Notes: generated from the sequence alone by a model not told the origin. DNA of 64,000 nucleotides from Pseudomonadota bacterium (GCA_018818835.1 JAHIRD010000110.1:1-64000), one strand, 5' to 3'. Shown: positions 43,800 through 52,450, counted from the first letter of the stretch. Numbers and translations: made by a program.

Positions 43800-43834
43800 T
43801 GAGGGGTTTGGCCCCCGGCAGGGCCGCCGGAGGC
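43645..43834. repeat. element E5, inverted orientation, overlapping the end of hypF
   Basis: 190 bp bounded by GCCTCCGACGG and GGGCCGCCGGAGGC. The GGGGCCAAAC-type arm is on the right (43805-43818), opposite to E2-E4. The first 155 bases are translated as the HypF tail; the rest separates hypF from hypC. Confidence 0.8.
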
Positions 43835-43884
43835 ATAAAAATATATGAATCGGAAGATGAAACATCATAAGGAGGGAAAGCGCC

Positions 43885-44112
43885 ATGTGTCTGGCCGTAC
43901 CAGGTAAAATTATCGCCATCTCGGAAACCACCGCAACCATCGACATGGAGGGAAACAGCATCACCGCCGATATCTCCATCGTCCCGGATGCCGTTGTCGG
44001 GGACTGGGCCATTATTCATGCCGGCTTTGTCATTCAGAAATATGATGAACATGAAGCCCTGGAAACCCTGAAACTGCTTCGTGAAGCCGCTCAAATGGGG
44101 GAGGTTAAATAA
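43885..44112 (+). CDS. hypC: HypC/HupF chaperone
   Basis: A 75-residue chaperone. It starts with the invariant MCLAVPGKI, whose Cys2 holds the Fe(CN)2CO unit with HypD, and contains the typical VGDWAIIHAGFVIQKYDE core. AAGGAGGGAAAGCGCC precedes the start. The stop overlaps the hypD start by one base. Confidence 0.97.
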   Translation: MCLAVPGKIIAISETTATIDMEGNSITADISIVPDAVVGDWAIIHAGFVIQKYDEHEALETLKLLREAAQMGEVK

Positions 44113-45197
44113 TGGACCGGCGCCCTCAATTTAAAGATCCGGCACTGGCCAAGGCTCTTTTAACCAAGATCGGCATGCTGGCCAAAGACCTTCCGGAGGT
44201 CCGTATCATGGAAGTGTGCGGAACCCATACCATGGAAATCGGCCGACTGGGCCTGCGTCAGCGTTTGCCCGATAACATCCGGCTGCTTTCAGGGCCGGGC
44301 TGCCCGGTCTGCGTGACTCCGGGAGAGGTGATCGATTCGGCTGTTTCCTATGCCCAGATGCCGAACCATGTGCTGGCCACATTCGGTGATATGATCCGGG
44401 TCCCGGGCTCAGGCCAATCCCTTGAGCAGGTGAAAGCAAACGGCGCAGCCATCGCGATTGTCGCCTCCCCGCTGCAGCTGATCAAAATGGCCGAAGAACG
44501 GCCTGAGACGACCATCGTTTTTGCCGCAGTCGGGTTTGAAACAACGATTCCGGCCGTGGCCCGTACCATTGAGATTGCGGCTGAGAAAAAACTCCCCAAT
44601 CTTAAAATGCTTGTGGCCCATCGCCTCCTGCCCCCCGCACTTTCGGCCCTCTGTGGGGATGCGGACACGCATATCAGCGGGTTTTTGCTTCCGGGCCATG
44701 TCAGTGCCATCATCGGTGAAGAGGTCTACCGGACCATTGACGAATTAAACGTTCCCGGGGCCATCACCGGCTTTGAGGCCCTGGATATTTTAGGCGGTAT
44801 TCTTTCTGTTCTGGAGATGCTGATAAACCAAACAGCCCTCATTATCAATATGTATCCCCGGGTTGTGCGCCCGGAGGGAAACCCCCATGCCCGTGCCTTA
44901 ATCCATAAGTTTTTTACGCCCATTGACGCGGCCTGGCGGGGGATTGGCATCATTCCCCAAAGCGGACTCGCCTTGAGAGATGAATTTAAGGCATTCGATG
45001 CGCCCGTGCTGACCCAGGGTTCCTCGACCCTTCCCAAAGGATGCTCCTGCGGAAAGGTCCTTAAAGGACTGATCACACCCTCGGGCTGCAGTCTCTTCGG
45101 CAGCGCCTGCACCCCCCAGACACCCATCGGTCCATGCATGGTTTCCAGTGAAGGTTCATGCGCCGCTTATTACCGATATGAAAGGATAAACAGATGA
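44112..45197 (+). CDS. hypD: HypD Fe(CN)2CO assembly scaffold
   Basis: A 361-residue scaffold. Conserved blocks are MEVCGTHTMEIGRLGLRQ near 35, GPGCPVCVTP near 63, GFETTIPA near 140 and C-terminal [4Fe-4S] ligands in PKGCSCGKVLKG and CSLFGSACTPQTPIGPCMVS. It assembles the iron-cyanide-carbonyl moiety together with HypC and HypE. Its stop overlaps the hypE start (ATGA). Confidence 0.97.
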   Translation: MDRRPQFKDPALAKALLTKIGMLAKDLPEVRIMEVCGTHTMEIGRLGLRQRLPDNIRLLSGPGCPVCVTPGEVIDSAVSYAQMPNHVLATFGDMIRVPGSGQSLEQVKANGAAIAIVASPLQLIKMAEERPETTIVFAAVGFETTIPAVARTIEIAAEKKLPNLKMLVAHRLLPPALSALCGDADTHISGFLLPGHVSAIIGEEVYRTIDELNVPGAITGFEALDILGGILSVLEMLINQTALIINMYPRVVRPEGNPHARALIHKFFTPIDAAWRGIGIIPQSGLALRDEFKAFDAPVLTQGSSTLPKGCSCGKVLKGLITPSGCSLFGSACTPQTPIGPCMVSSEGSCAAYYRYERINR

Positions 45198-46204
45198 ACG
45201 ATGAACCGGTTCGTCTGCTGCACGGCAGCGGACAAGGCTTGCAGCTGTTACTCAATCAGGTCGTCTTGCCCTCGCTTCACATCCATGAAAAAGACGGCCC
45301 TCTGGAAGATGCGGCATTATTGACCGGCCTCACAGGTACCCTGGCCTTCACCACGGACTCCTTTGTGGTCAATCCGCTTCGTTTTAACGGCGGCGATATC
45401 GGTAAACTGGCGGCCTGCGGGACCATCAACGATTTGGCCATGATGGGGGCAAAGCCACACGCCCTGTCCGTCAGCCTGATTATTGAAGAAGGGCTGCTTT
45501 TTTCAGACCTGAAATCCTTTTTGAACTCTCTCCGTCAGGAATGCGAAACGGCCGGGGCCGCCATTGTCTGTGGTGACACCAAAGTGGTCGATGCCGGTAA
45601 AGGGGACGGTCTTTATATCAACACCAGCGGAATCGGGAGGGTGTCAACCCCGTACAATCTTTCCGCCGCCCATGCCCGGCCAGGGGATTGTGTGATTGTA
45701 TCCGGCCCCATTGGCCAACATGGAATCGCCATTTTAGCGGCCCGCCAGCAACTGGGGTTTTCATCCACGGTTGTTTCGGATTGCGCCGCGTTGGACAAGC
45801 TGGCGCTTACCCTTCTTGAAGCCGTCCCTGAAACACGTGTGCTCCGTGATGCCACGCGTGGCGGATGCGCCGCCGTGCTCAATGAAATCGCCGACGCCTC
45901 CAACGTGACTATTACCCTTGACCAGGCCGCAATCCCCGTCCAGCCGGGCGTGGCCGCCGCCTGTGATTATCTTGGCCTGGATCCCCTCCAGGTGGCCAAT
46001 GAAGGACGGTTTGTGGCCGTGGTGCCGGAAGCTTCGGCGGGAAAGGCCCTGGGTGCCCTGAAACGCCATCCTTTGGGAAAAGATAGTGCGCTGATCGGCC
46101 AGGTTGAACTCCGGGAACGCTTCGGCCTCCTCATCCAAACGGAAATCGGCGGAAAACGCATTGTTGAGATGCCCTCGGGTCTCCTGCTGCCGAGGATATG
46201 CTAA
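45194..46204 (+). CDS. hypE: HypE thiocarbamate dehydratase
   Basis: A 336-residue PurM-like ATPase that dehydrates the carbamoyl group placed by HypF on its C-terminal Cys to thiocyanate. The terminal RIC supplies that Cys. N-terminal DAALLTGLTGTLAFTTDSFVV and GGDIGKLAACGTINDLAMMG blocks bind ATP. Last gene of hypABFCDE; no strong terminator follows. Confidence 0.97.
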   Translation: MNDEPVRLLHGSGQGLQLLLNQVVLPSLHIHEKDGPLEDAALLTGLTGTLAFTTDSFVVNPLRFNGGDIGKLAACGTINDLAMMGAKPHALSVSLIIEEGLLFSDLKSFLNSLRQECETAGAAIVCGDTKVVDAGKGDGLYINTSGIGRVSTPYNLSAAHARPGDCVIVSGPIGQHGIAILAARQQLGFSSTVVSDCAALDKLALTLLEAVPETRVLRDATRGGCAAVLNEIADASNVTITLDQAAIPVQPGVAAACDYLGLDPLQVANEGRFVAVVPEASAGKALGALKRHPLGKDSALIGQVELRERFGLLIQTEIGGKRIVEMPSGLLLPRIC

Positions 46205-46396
46205 CCCTGAGCATTGACAAAGGGATTAACATATTTTACCTTCACGTCGATCATTTAAGCTTTTTCCGGGAAAATAACGTATTTTAAATCATGAGGACAT
46301 GGTTTTGCATAGAGGATGTCGCCCAGCCCATTTTCAGGCCACGAATGTATGCCATATCACTGTTCGAATAGTCATCGCTTAATCAGGAGTCATTGA

Positions 46397-47221
46397 ATGG
46401 AAAAATTGTTTGCTGATAAAGACAGGTTTATCGTTACAGTTGAAGTCGTCCCCCCCGCAGGGCCTGATGCGGGACCTCTCCTTTCTGAATTGAATTCTCT
46501 GAAGGATCTTTCCTTTGATGGGTTCAGTGTGGCCACTAATCCTGTGGCAAAGGCACGCATGAGCGCCATGGCTATGTGCAAACTTATCCAGAGCGAGCTT
46601 GCACGGACAGCTATTTTACATTGCACCATCAGAGACCATAACCGCATCGCTGTCCAGGGGGAATTCTGGGGCGCCAAGGCCCTTGGGCTCAAAACAGTCA
46701 TGGTGGCCACCGGTGACAATGTGGCGCTCAAGGACCGGGGCCTGGTCTCACGGGTGGGGGATGTTAATGTCTGCGACCTGATCACTATGGCCCGGGAAGC
46801 AGGGCTTTTCACGGGTGTGGTCCTTGATACCAAGCCCGAGTTGAGTGGAGGGTTTGAACGTGCCGTGCGTCGCCTTGAGGAAAAAGCCAAAGCCGGGGCC
46901 CAGTACGCCGTGACCCAGCCGGTGTATGATGAACAAGGGGCCAGGGCCATTGCCGATGCGGTGAAACATATCGGAATTCCCGTGATCCTGGGTATTCTGC
47001 CCTTGAGAACCTTTAAACATGCCGAATTTCTCCACACCAAGGTGTCCGGCATTGCCGTGCCGGATCAGGTGAGGAAACGCATGGAAACGGCCAAGGACCC
47101 TGTGGCCGAAGGAGCCAAAAACGCCCGGGAAGTTTTTGAAATCGCAAAGGACCTATTTAAAGGCGCCTGCGTCATGCCGCCCTTTGATCATTTTGAGGTT
47201 CTTTTTGATATTTTAAAATGA
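46397..47221 (+). CDS. metF: methylenetetrahydrofolate reductase-like protein (MetF)
   Basis: A 274-residue TIM-barrel flavoprotein of the MetF family: FIVTVEVVPPAGPDAGP near 10, NPVAKAR (substrate/FAD face) near 49, LHCTIRDHNR near 73, VMVATGDN near 97, and QYAVTQPVYD near 172. In acetogens and autotrophic sulfate reducers MetF converts methylene-THF to methyl-THF in the methyl branch of the Wood-Ljungdahl pathway. Its position after hydrogenase maturation genes fits H2-dependent CO2 fixation, although no metV or other pathway gene is adjacent. AGGAG precedes ATG 46397. The 190-base gap upstream probably holds its own promoter. Confidence 0.88.
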   Translation: MEKLFADKDRFIVTVEVVPPAGPDAGPLLSELNSLKDLSFDGFSVATNPVAKARMSAMAMCKLIQSELARTAILHCTIRDHNRIAVQGEFWGAKALGLKTVMVATGDNVALKDRGLVSRVGDVNVCDLITMAREAGLFTGVVLDTKPELSGGFERAVRRLEEKAKAGAQYAVTQPVYDEQGARAIADAVKHIGIPVILGILPLRTFKHAEFLHTKVSGIAVPDQVRKRMETAKDPVAEGAKNAREVFEIAKDLFKGACVMPPFDHFEVLFDILK

Positions 47222-47266
47222 TCAAAAAATTAAGGACGTTTAGTAAATACCCACGTCTATTTTTTA

Positions 47267-47374
47267 AACCACCCGTTCGCGTAGCTCACTGAAGGGCACG
47301 AAGAAAAGCAACAGCGCACAAAGCCTCCGGCTGCCCTCCGGGGGCCAGATTTAAGAAATCTGGACAAACGGGTT
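47267..47374. repeat. repeat D copy 3 joined to a partial E element (E6)
   Basis: 47267-47301 is a reversed, slightly diverged copy of 10310-10343. It is followed from 47323 by GCCTCCGGCTGCC and the hairpin CCAGATTTAAGAAATCTGG, a truncated E element without its right inverted end. Located between metF and the EVE gene. Confidence 0.65.
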
Positions 47375-47429
47375 AATGTCCTCGAATAAAGAGGCATAAG
47401 TCCTAATGATTTGTGAAATGGAGTGACCC

Positions 47430-47897
47430 ATGAATTACTGGCTGATGAAGTCCGAGCCCACCGTGTTTTCCATTGAGGATCTGAAGGCACGGCCCGGCCA
47501 GACCGAGCATTGGGATGGCGTTCGTAACTATCAGGCCCGTAATATGATGCGAGACCAGATGAAACTGGGAGACCGGATTTTTTTCTATCATTCCAACTGT
47601 GCTGTCCCGGGGATTGTCGGAGTGATGACCATTGTGCGCGAAAGCTACCCGGACCACACTGCCTTTGACCCCACAAGCAGGTATTTCGATGAAAAAAGTG
47701 ATATGGGAAACCCGCGCTGGTTCATGGTCGATGTCAGGTATATCCGAAATACCAATCGAGTCATCTCCCTTGCAGAATTAAAGGCCTATTCAGCCCTTGA
47801 AAATATGCCTCTGGTGCGTAAAGGCAATCGCCTGTCGATCATGCCCGTGTCCCAAGCCGAGTGGAATTGCATTCTTTCTCTCGAAAATGTCCCCTGA
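47430..47897 (+). CDS. EVE-domain protein (modified-nucleotide binding)
   Basis: A 155-residue single-domain protein of the EVE (thymocyte nuclear protein 1-like) family. It begins with the diagnostic YWLMKSEPTVFSIEDL and WDGVRNYQARNMMRD, followed by GDRIFFYHSNCAVPGIVGV. The PUA-like fold binds modified bases in DNA or RNA; EVE proteins often accompany restriction or RNA-modification systems, but none is adjacent (the orphan methyltransferase is 40 kb away). GGAGTGACCC precedes the start. Confidence 0.93.
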   Translation: MNYWLMKSEPTVFSIEDLKARPGQTEHWDGVRNYQARNMMRDQMKLGDRIFFYHSNCAVPGIVGVMTIVRESYPDHTAFDPTSRYFDEKSDMGNPRWFMVDVRYIRNTNRVISLAELKAYSALENMPLVRKGNRLSIMPVSQAEWNCILSLENVP

Positions 47898-47917
47898 TTT
47901 ATTTTCGAATAAAAATG

Positions 47918-47986
47918 GCATAGGTCCTATGGGTCCCATAGGTCTTATAAGACTTATGGGACATATAAGACCCATGGGACATATGA
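47918..47986. repeat. decanucleotide repeat R, copy 3
   Basis: Six to seven units: TAGGTCCTATGGGTCCCATA, then GGTCTTATAAGACTTATGGG, then ACATATAAGACCCATGGGAC. The 10-bp period is kept and internal dyads allow hairpins. It begins 20 bases after the EVE stop codon. Confidence 0.8.
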
Positions 47987-48085
47987 AGATTTTAACTGCC
48001 AACGCTGATAAACTCACAAAAAGTCGAGGGGTGGTTTTGGATATTTACTCTATCTTGTTCCCAGGCTGGATTCAGGAAAAGAAAT

Positions 48086-48107
48086 AAGGGGTACACAGGT
48101 ACCCCTT
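48086..48107. terminator. intrinsic terminator hairpin
   Basis: AAGGGGTAC (48086-48094), loop ACAG and GTACCCCTT (48099-48107) form a perfect 9-bp stem. It lies 12 bases past the minus-strand peroxiredoxin remnant. On the minus strand the following sequence is TATTTCTTTT, so it fits that gene's terminator. Confidence 0.7.
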
Positions 48108-48119
48108 AAAATTATATGA

Positions 48120-48578
48120 TCAATCAAAGGCCATTTCGGTTTTCCATTCTTTCCAGACATTTCCCACAAGAGCCGGTCCGGGTGTCAGCGTTTTTTTGCC
48201 CGGTTTCCAGCCGGACGGCGTGGCCTGAGTACCTTTGGACTCTCTCACAAGCTGGAAGGCTTGGACCTGACGCAGTGTTTCATGGATATTTCTGCCAACG
48301 GGCGGAGTCAGAACTTCATAGCTCTGGACCACGCCATCGGGATCAATGATAAAACGGCCCCGGGTTTCAACACCGGCATCTTCGTCGTAAATGCCGTAGA
48401 CCGTACCCACACGCCCGCCACCATCCGAAAGCATGGGAAATGGGACTCCGCCCTTAACCATCTTTGCCAGTTCATGGTCGTTCCACATCTTGTGAACGAA
48501 CATGCTGTCAATGCTCATGGACAGGACCTCTACTCCAAGTTTTTGATACTCTGGGTATTTTTCAGCAACTGCTGAATT
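48120..48578 (-). pseudogene. 5'-truncated peroxiredoxin (AhpC/1-Cys Prx family)
   Basis: The frame encodes the C-terminal two thirds of an AhpC-like peroxiredoxin: MSIDSMFVHKMWND, FPMLSDGGGRVGTVYGI, RGRFIIDPDGVVQSYE, and the tail LVGNVWKEWKTEMAFD. Family-matching codons continue upstream of the first ATG (48518) as AVAEKYPEYQKLGVEVLS. They end at an in-frame TAG (48579-48581) exactly where the peroxidatic motif FVCPTE should be. That motif, with its Cys or Sec, and the N-terminal 45 or so residues are absent from the AT-rich DNA upstream in any frame I could read. The remnant cannot be an active peroxidase. Terminator and C-terminus are intact, suggesting a recent deletion. Confidence 0.8.
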
Positions 48579-48973
48579 CTAATAATTTTACAGGATATCA
48601 TTCAAAAATCAAATAAATAATTTTACCATGAAGGATTGGTTTTATGGGAATCATGAATTTCCCCCTGCATCAGGGAATTTGACATCAAACCGGAAGCAGA
48701 TCGGCTTTGTTGTGAATAATTATTTGTTGGATTATTAATTGTAATATATCGAAATTATGCTTAAATATGAAATATATTTAAAAGTTGAGGATGGTTCTAT
48801 ATTCAAAATACATTGAAGCGCTTCCTAAAAAAGCGGTATTTTCAATGAAACACTTGATTTATTTGACTTTCGTTTCACGCAGGCATTAAGATGTCTTGTA
48901 AATTACAATCCAATATTGGTGGCATCCGCCTGCCACCCCTCCCCGGCACCGAGTTGATAAAAAGGAGATCGTG
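48579..48973. other. AT-rich intergenic region upstream of the aldehyde dehydrogenase
   Basis: About 395 bases with no supported gene. A weak TTGACT (48863-48868) stands 17 bases before TTAAGA, a poor promoter candidate. The left part is where the deleted 5' end of the peroxiredoxin gene would have been. Confidence 0.5.
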
Positions 48974-50626
48974 ATGATGGAACAGTACAAGTTATTTATT
49001 AACGGTGAGTTTGTTGATGCGAAAAGCGGCGAGACATTTGAATCCATAGATCCTGGAACAGGAATCCCCTTTGCGTCGGTGGCCAAGGCCGGCAAGGCTG
49101 ATGCCGAGGCCGCCATTGATGCGGCCCGGCACGCCTTTGACAGCGGGGTATGGAGCGGTATGAGCCCGTCCCAGAGGGCCGGCAAACTCAACGCCTTTGC
49201 GGACCAGATTGTCCAGCAGGCCTTGCGCATGACCATTGTCGAGTCCATGGATTCAGGTCAGATCATTGGACTTTCCAAGTACTGGAGCCTTTTGGGCTCC
49301 CAGCTTCTTCGCAATTTCGGGCACTATGCGGCCAGGAAATTTCCATGGGAGGAAGAAATCCCCTATGCCGGTAATGTGTTCGCACCGGGCCGGGATGTGA
49401 TCCGACGAGAGCCCATTGGTGTGTGCGTGGGCATCATCCCCTGGAACTTTCCCATGAGTATGGCCTTCTGGAAAATCGCCCAGGCCATTGCCATGGGCAA
49501 TACCATGGTGCTGAAACCGGCCACGGCAACACCCCTGGGCGCATTGATCATTGCCGAAGCATCCAAGGCTGCGGGTATACCGGATGGGGTTATCAATGTT
49601 TTGGCCGGACCTGGAGGAGAGCTGGGCAATACCTTGTGCACCCATCCGTCTGTGGATAAGATTGCCTTTACCGGAAGCACGGAGGTGGGCCGAAAGATCA
49701 TGAAGATGGCCGCCGATTCCATCAAAAAAGTGACCCTTGAACTGGGGGGGAAATCAGCCAATATTATCTGCCCGGATGCAGACGTTGACCTGGCTGTGGA
49801 AGGTGCGCTGTTCGGGACCTTTTTTCACCAGGGCCAGGTGTGCGAGTCAGGTACCCGTGTTCTGGTCGCATCCAACATCTACGATGAATTCATGGAGAAA
49901 ATGAAGGCACGGACCCAGGCCCTCAGGGTGGGCTATCAGCTGGATCCAAAATCCCAGCAAGGGCCCTTGGTAAACGCCACCCAGCTTGCAACGGTGGAAC
50001 GTTACGTAAAGCTTGGCCTGGATGAAGGGGCCGAACTTGTATGTGGTGGTAAACGGGCCCATGTGGACGGTCTGGATGGCGGTTTTTATTTTCAACCCAC
50101 CATGTTCGCCAATGTCAAAAACAGCATGCGCATTGCCCAGGAAGAGATCTTCGGGCCTGTGGTCTGTGTTCTCAAATACGAGACCGAAGACGAGGCTGTG
50201 GCCCTGGCCAACGATTCCATTTACGGCCTGGCCGGAGGCGTGTTCTCCCGGAGCAATGCCCGGGCAGAGCGTATTGCCCGACAGATTAAAACCGGCACCA
50301 TGTGGGTTAATACCTACCATTCATTTGGTGATTTCTGTCCCTTTGGAGGATACAAGCAGTCGGGTGTGGGCCGTGAATTAGGCCATGCGGGCTTGGCGGA
50401 ATATACCCAGATCAAGCGTGTTCATGTGACGGCCTGTGCGGATCATACCAGTAATTTTACCATGAAACTCTTTTCCGATGATCCTAAAATCCCATTTGTC
50501 CAGTATATCAGCCCCACCCTTGTTATTTCGGGCCATGGAAGTCTCTCGTCCATTTACAGGGAAGTTGTCAGGCTGGGAGGGCGGCGGGCCCTTATCTTAA
50601 CTGACCCTGGGGTCAGGGCATCCTGA
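48974..50626 (+). CDS. NAD(P)-dependent aldehyde dehydrogenase with a truncated Fe-alcohol-dehydrogenase tail
   Basis: A 550-residue frame. Residues 1-490 are a complete classical aldehyde dehydrogenase: IIPWNFPMSMAFWK (NAD site), FTGSTEVGRKI, LELGGKSAN with catalytic Glu, QGQVCESGTRV with nucleophile Cys, and SGVGRELGHAGLAEYTQIK. The last 55 residues (PFVQYISPTLVISGHGSLSS, then RRALILTDPGV) match the N-terminus of iron-containing alcohol dehydrogenases. Translation stops at TGA just after this first strand-helix unit, and no more Fe-ADH sequence follows before the convergent gene. It looks like a former ALDH-ADH bifunctional protein that lost most of its second half. ATG 48974 has GGAG 6 bases upstream. 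Confidence 0.88.
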   Translation: MMEQYKLFINGEFVDAKSGETFESIDPGTGIPFASVAKAGKADAEAAIDAARHAFDSGVWSGMSPSQRAGKLNAFADQIVQQALRMTIVESMDSGQIIGLSKYWSLLGSQLLRNFGHYAARKFPWEEEIPYAGNVFAPGRDVIRREPIGVCVGIIPWNFPMSMAFWKIAQAIAMGNTMVLKPATATPLGALIIAEASKAAGIPDGVINVLAGPGGELGNTLCTHPSVDKIAFTGSTEVGRKIMKMAADSIKKVTLELGGKSANIICPDADVDLAVEGALFGTFFHQGQVCESGTRVLVASNIYDEFMEKMKARTQALRVGYQLDPKSQQGPLVNATQLATVERYVKLGLDEGAELVCGGKRAHVDGLDGGFYFQPTMFANVKNSMRIAQEEIFGPVVCVLKYETEDEAVALANDSIYGLAGGVFSRSNARAERIARQIKTGTMWVNTYHSFGDFCPFGGYKQSGVGRELGHAGLAEYTQIKRVHVTACADHTSNFTMKLFSDDPKIPFVQYISPTLVISGHGSLSSIYREVVRLGGRRALILTDPGVRAS

Positions 50627-50669
50627 TGGTGCCATAAGTCTCATCTGTCCTATTATCATCCAAAAAACC

Positions 50670-52139
50670 CTAAAAATTCAACGTCATCACCAAACCCTTT
50701 CGGGAGCCATCAACAGACTCAATAATCTCTTTGTCAGGGCGTCCTGACAGATTCGGCCCAGCCTGGGTCCTGATCATTCGGATGGCGTTTTCAATATGGC
50801 TGACAAATTCATCCACGGGCATCATTTCGCCATAGGTCCGTGTAAATGAATAGATACACACATTTTTTTTGCCCATCTCTTTGGCTATATCAGCCGAATC
50901 CCTCAGTAGGCTAAGGGCCCGTTTGGCAAGACCCACCGTGCGAATCGGGAACAGGTCCCACCATGAAACAGCGGAACAGAAATAGGTCGTGGGTCGGTAG
51001 GCCTGCAAGGCAATGGAATCGTCATGACTTGCAGTGGTGAATAAGATAATGTTTTCAATGACGTCAAAAGGCTGATCCTGGGGCAGATCGTCTCTGAGCA
51101 ATCCCATCTGGCGTTGAAAGTCCAAGCAGGTCTCTTTGATCAGGTCCATGGGCCCGTCAATGGGTTTGCGACCATCAAGGAAAAGATCCCGGTTGTTGCT
51201 CAGGAGTGTTTTAAGGACCTTGACACTGTTCAAAAGATACATGGCGCGAATGCCGGTGGAAGAAACCATGATGCCCATACCCAGAAGTGACTCGGCCTGA
51301 TCAAGCCGGTCAAGAACCTGACGGGAAAGTTCCGGAACGTCTTGGGTGCTGCCCATGAGACCTGTTTCTGATCGCATATGGCGAAGGGCCAACATGGCCT
51401 GGGCCAGAAAAACCACGGCATATTCACAGTAAAAATCTTCCGAGTGGTAATCGCAGCGCTGTTGAATGTATCGAGCCTCCTGGTGGGATTGCTCAAACAA
51501 GCCCTGGGCAACCCTGTAAGACGGGGCCTCAATGGCCAGATTGCGTAACAATACCATTCGAAGGGCCCTGGCATTGAGATGGGTGGGGTCCAGACTCAAC
51601 ACGATCCTCAAGATTTCAAGGGCCTCCCTGAAATACCGCCGATAATAGAGGGTTTTGGCAATTTCCAGGCATAGAAGGGAATTGTGGGGGGACCGGAACA
51701 GGATGGAAATGGCATCGTTGTCATTTTTGTCTGGCCCGTATGCTGCATCGACCACCGAAGGCCAAAGCCTTGCGGCCAGCGCCACAACGGCATTGGCGCC
51801 ACTCCCCAGGATGGGGTCATCCAAAAGATCCGGAATAAAATCAAAGTAAAGGGTGCTCCAGAAACCCTCCACCCACCATACCGGCAGGGTTTCTCCGTTG
51901 AGTAGGGTAATCTCCACGGGCTTGCTGCAAAGAAGGGCCCTTATATCATTAATAAGAACACATTGGCGGGCATAATCCGTCAGGCGAATGACAGGGTCAC
52001 CAGACAGCCTGGCATTGAAAACGGGAATCAGATAATTATCCAGATTGGAAAAATCACCTGCGGCGATTCCGATGGACAGGAATCGGTTCTTGGAAAAATG
52101 GCTGGAGCAGAATTTCTTTATTCTCGAAAAGATCGTCAA
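50670..52139 (-). CDS. uncharacterised helical protein, TPR-like segment
   Basis: A 489-residue protein I do not recognise. The middle part (about 150-260) has repeated helix pairs (SLLCLEIAKTLYYRRYFREA, LEILRIVLSLDPTHLNARAL) in the style of tetratricopeptide repeats. No signal or membrane helix is seen. The assigned start is a TTG, and the first 28 codons overlap the upstream minus-strand frame (52054-52368). The two frames could be one gene with a frameshift around 52060-52139. Downstream it is convergent with the aldehyde dehydrogenase, 43 bases apart. Confidence 0.65.
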   Translation of the reverse strand: MTIFSRIKKFCSSHFSKNRFLSIGIAAGDFSNLDNYLIPVFNARLSGDPVIRLTDYARQCVLINDIRALLCSKPVEITLLNGETLPVWWVEGFWSTLYFDFIPDLLDDPILGSGANAVVALAARLWPSVVDAAYGPDKNDNDAISILFRSPHNSLLCLEIAKTLYYRRYFREALEILRIVLSLDPTHLNARALRMVLLRNLAIEAPSYRVAQGLFEQSHQEARYIQQRCDYHSEDFYCEYAVVFLAQAMLALRHMRSETGLMGSTQDVPELSRQVLDRLDQAESLLGMGIMVSSTGIRAMYLLNSVKVLKTLLSNNRDLFLDGRKPIDGPMDLIKETCLDFQRQMGLLRDDLPQDQPFDVIENIILFTTASHDDSIALQAYRPTTYFCSAVSWWDLFPIRTVGLAKRALSLLRDSADIAKEMGKKNVCIYSFTRTYGEMMPVDEFVSHIENAIRMIRTQAGPNLSGRPDKEIIESVDGSRKGLVMTLNF

Positions 52140-52368
52140 AGGTCAGATGGCCGGGAGGAATTCGGGCTTCCCTGAGGTCTGCATTGTCCCTGATAAAGTC
52201 TTCCAGGGCATGAGTCTCGTTGGTGGAAATGAGCCGGTTGCAGGAGGCAAAGGCGACCAGAGATTCAAGGACCTTGTGATTTTCCATGTCCTTTGAGAAA
52301 CGGTTAAAGCTCATAAGTGACGGGAAAACAGCCATCAGGGCGGAGGTTAGTCGATCCTTTTTATTCAA
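52054..52368 (-). CDS. small uncharacterised protein, possibly the 5' part of the next frame
   Basis: 104 residues from a TTG start with AAGGAG 7 bases upstream, a better initiation site than that of the overlapping 489-residue frame. The sequence (FNRFSKDMENHKVLESLVAF, DNADLREARIPPGHLTFDDL) has no family I recognise. It ends in Arg-rich NRRR as if out of frame. The overlap of 86 bases with the following gene is unusually long for normal coupling, so a frameshift, programmed or mutational, is likely. Confidence 0.5.
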   Translation of the reverse strand: MNKKDRLTSALMAVFPSLMSFNRFSKDMENHKVLESLVAFASCNRLISTNETHALEDFIRDNADLREARIPPGHLTFDDLFENKEILLQPFFQEPIPVHRNRRR

Positions 52369-52450
52369 CCCGCAACTCCTTATGTTTTTTTAATGGGATA
52401 TTCATTCATAACAGGCCCCCCCAAAGGCTGTCAATGTGTGAATGATGTGG

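Noticed and set aside
50600-50669. Readthrough of the TGA ending the aldehyde dehydrogenase as selenocysteine
   Set aside because: Sequence after TGA does not continue Fe-ADH homology and the convergent gene ends 43 bases away, so a Sec codon is not supported.
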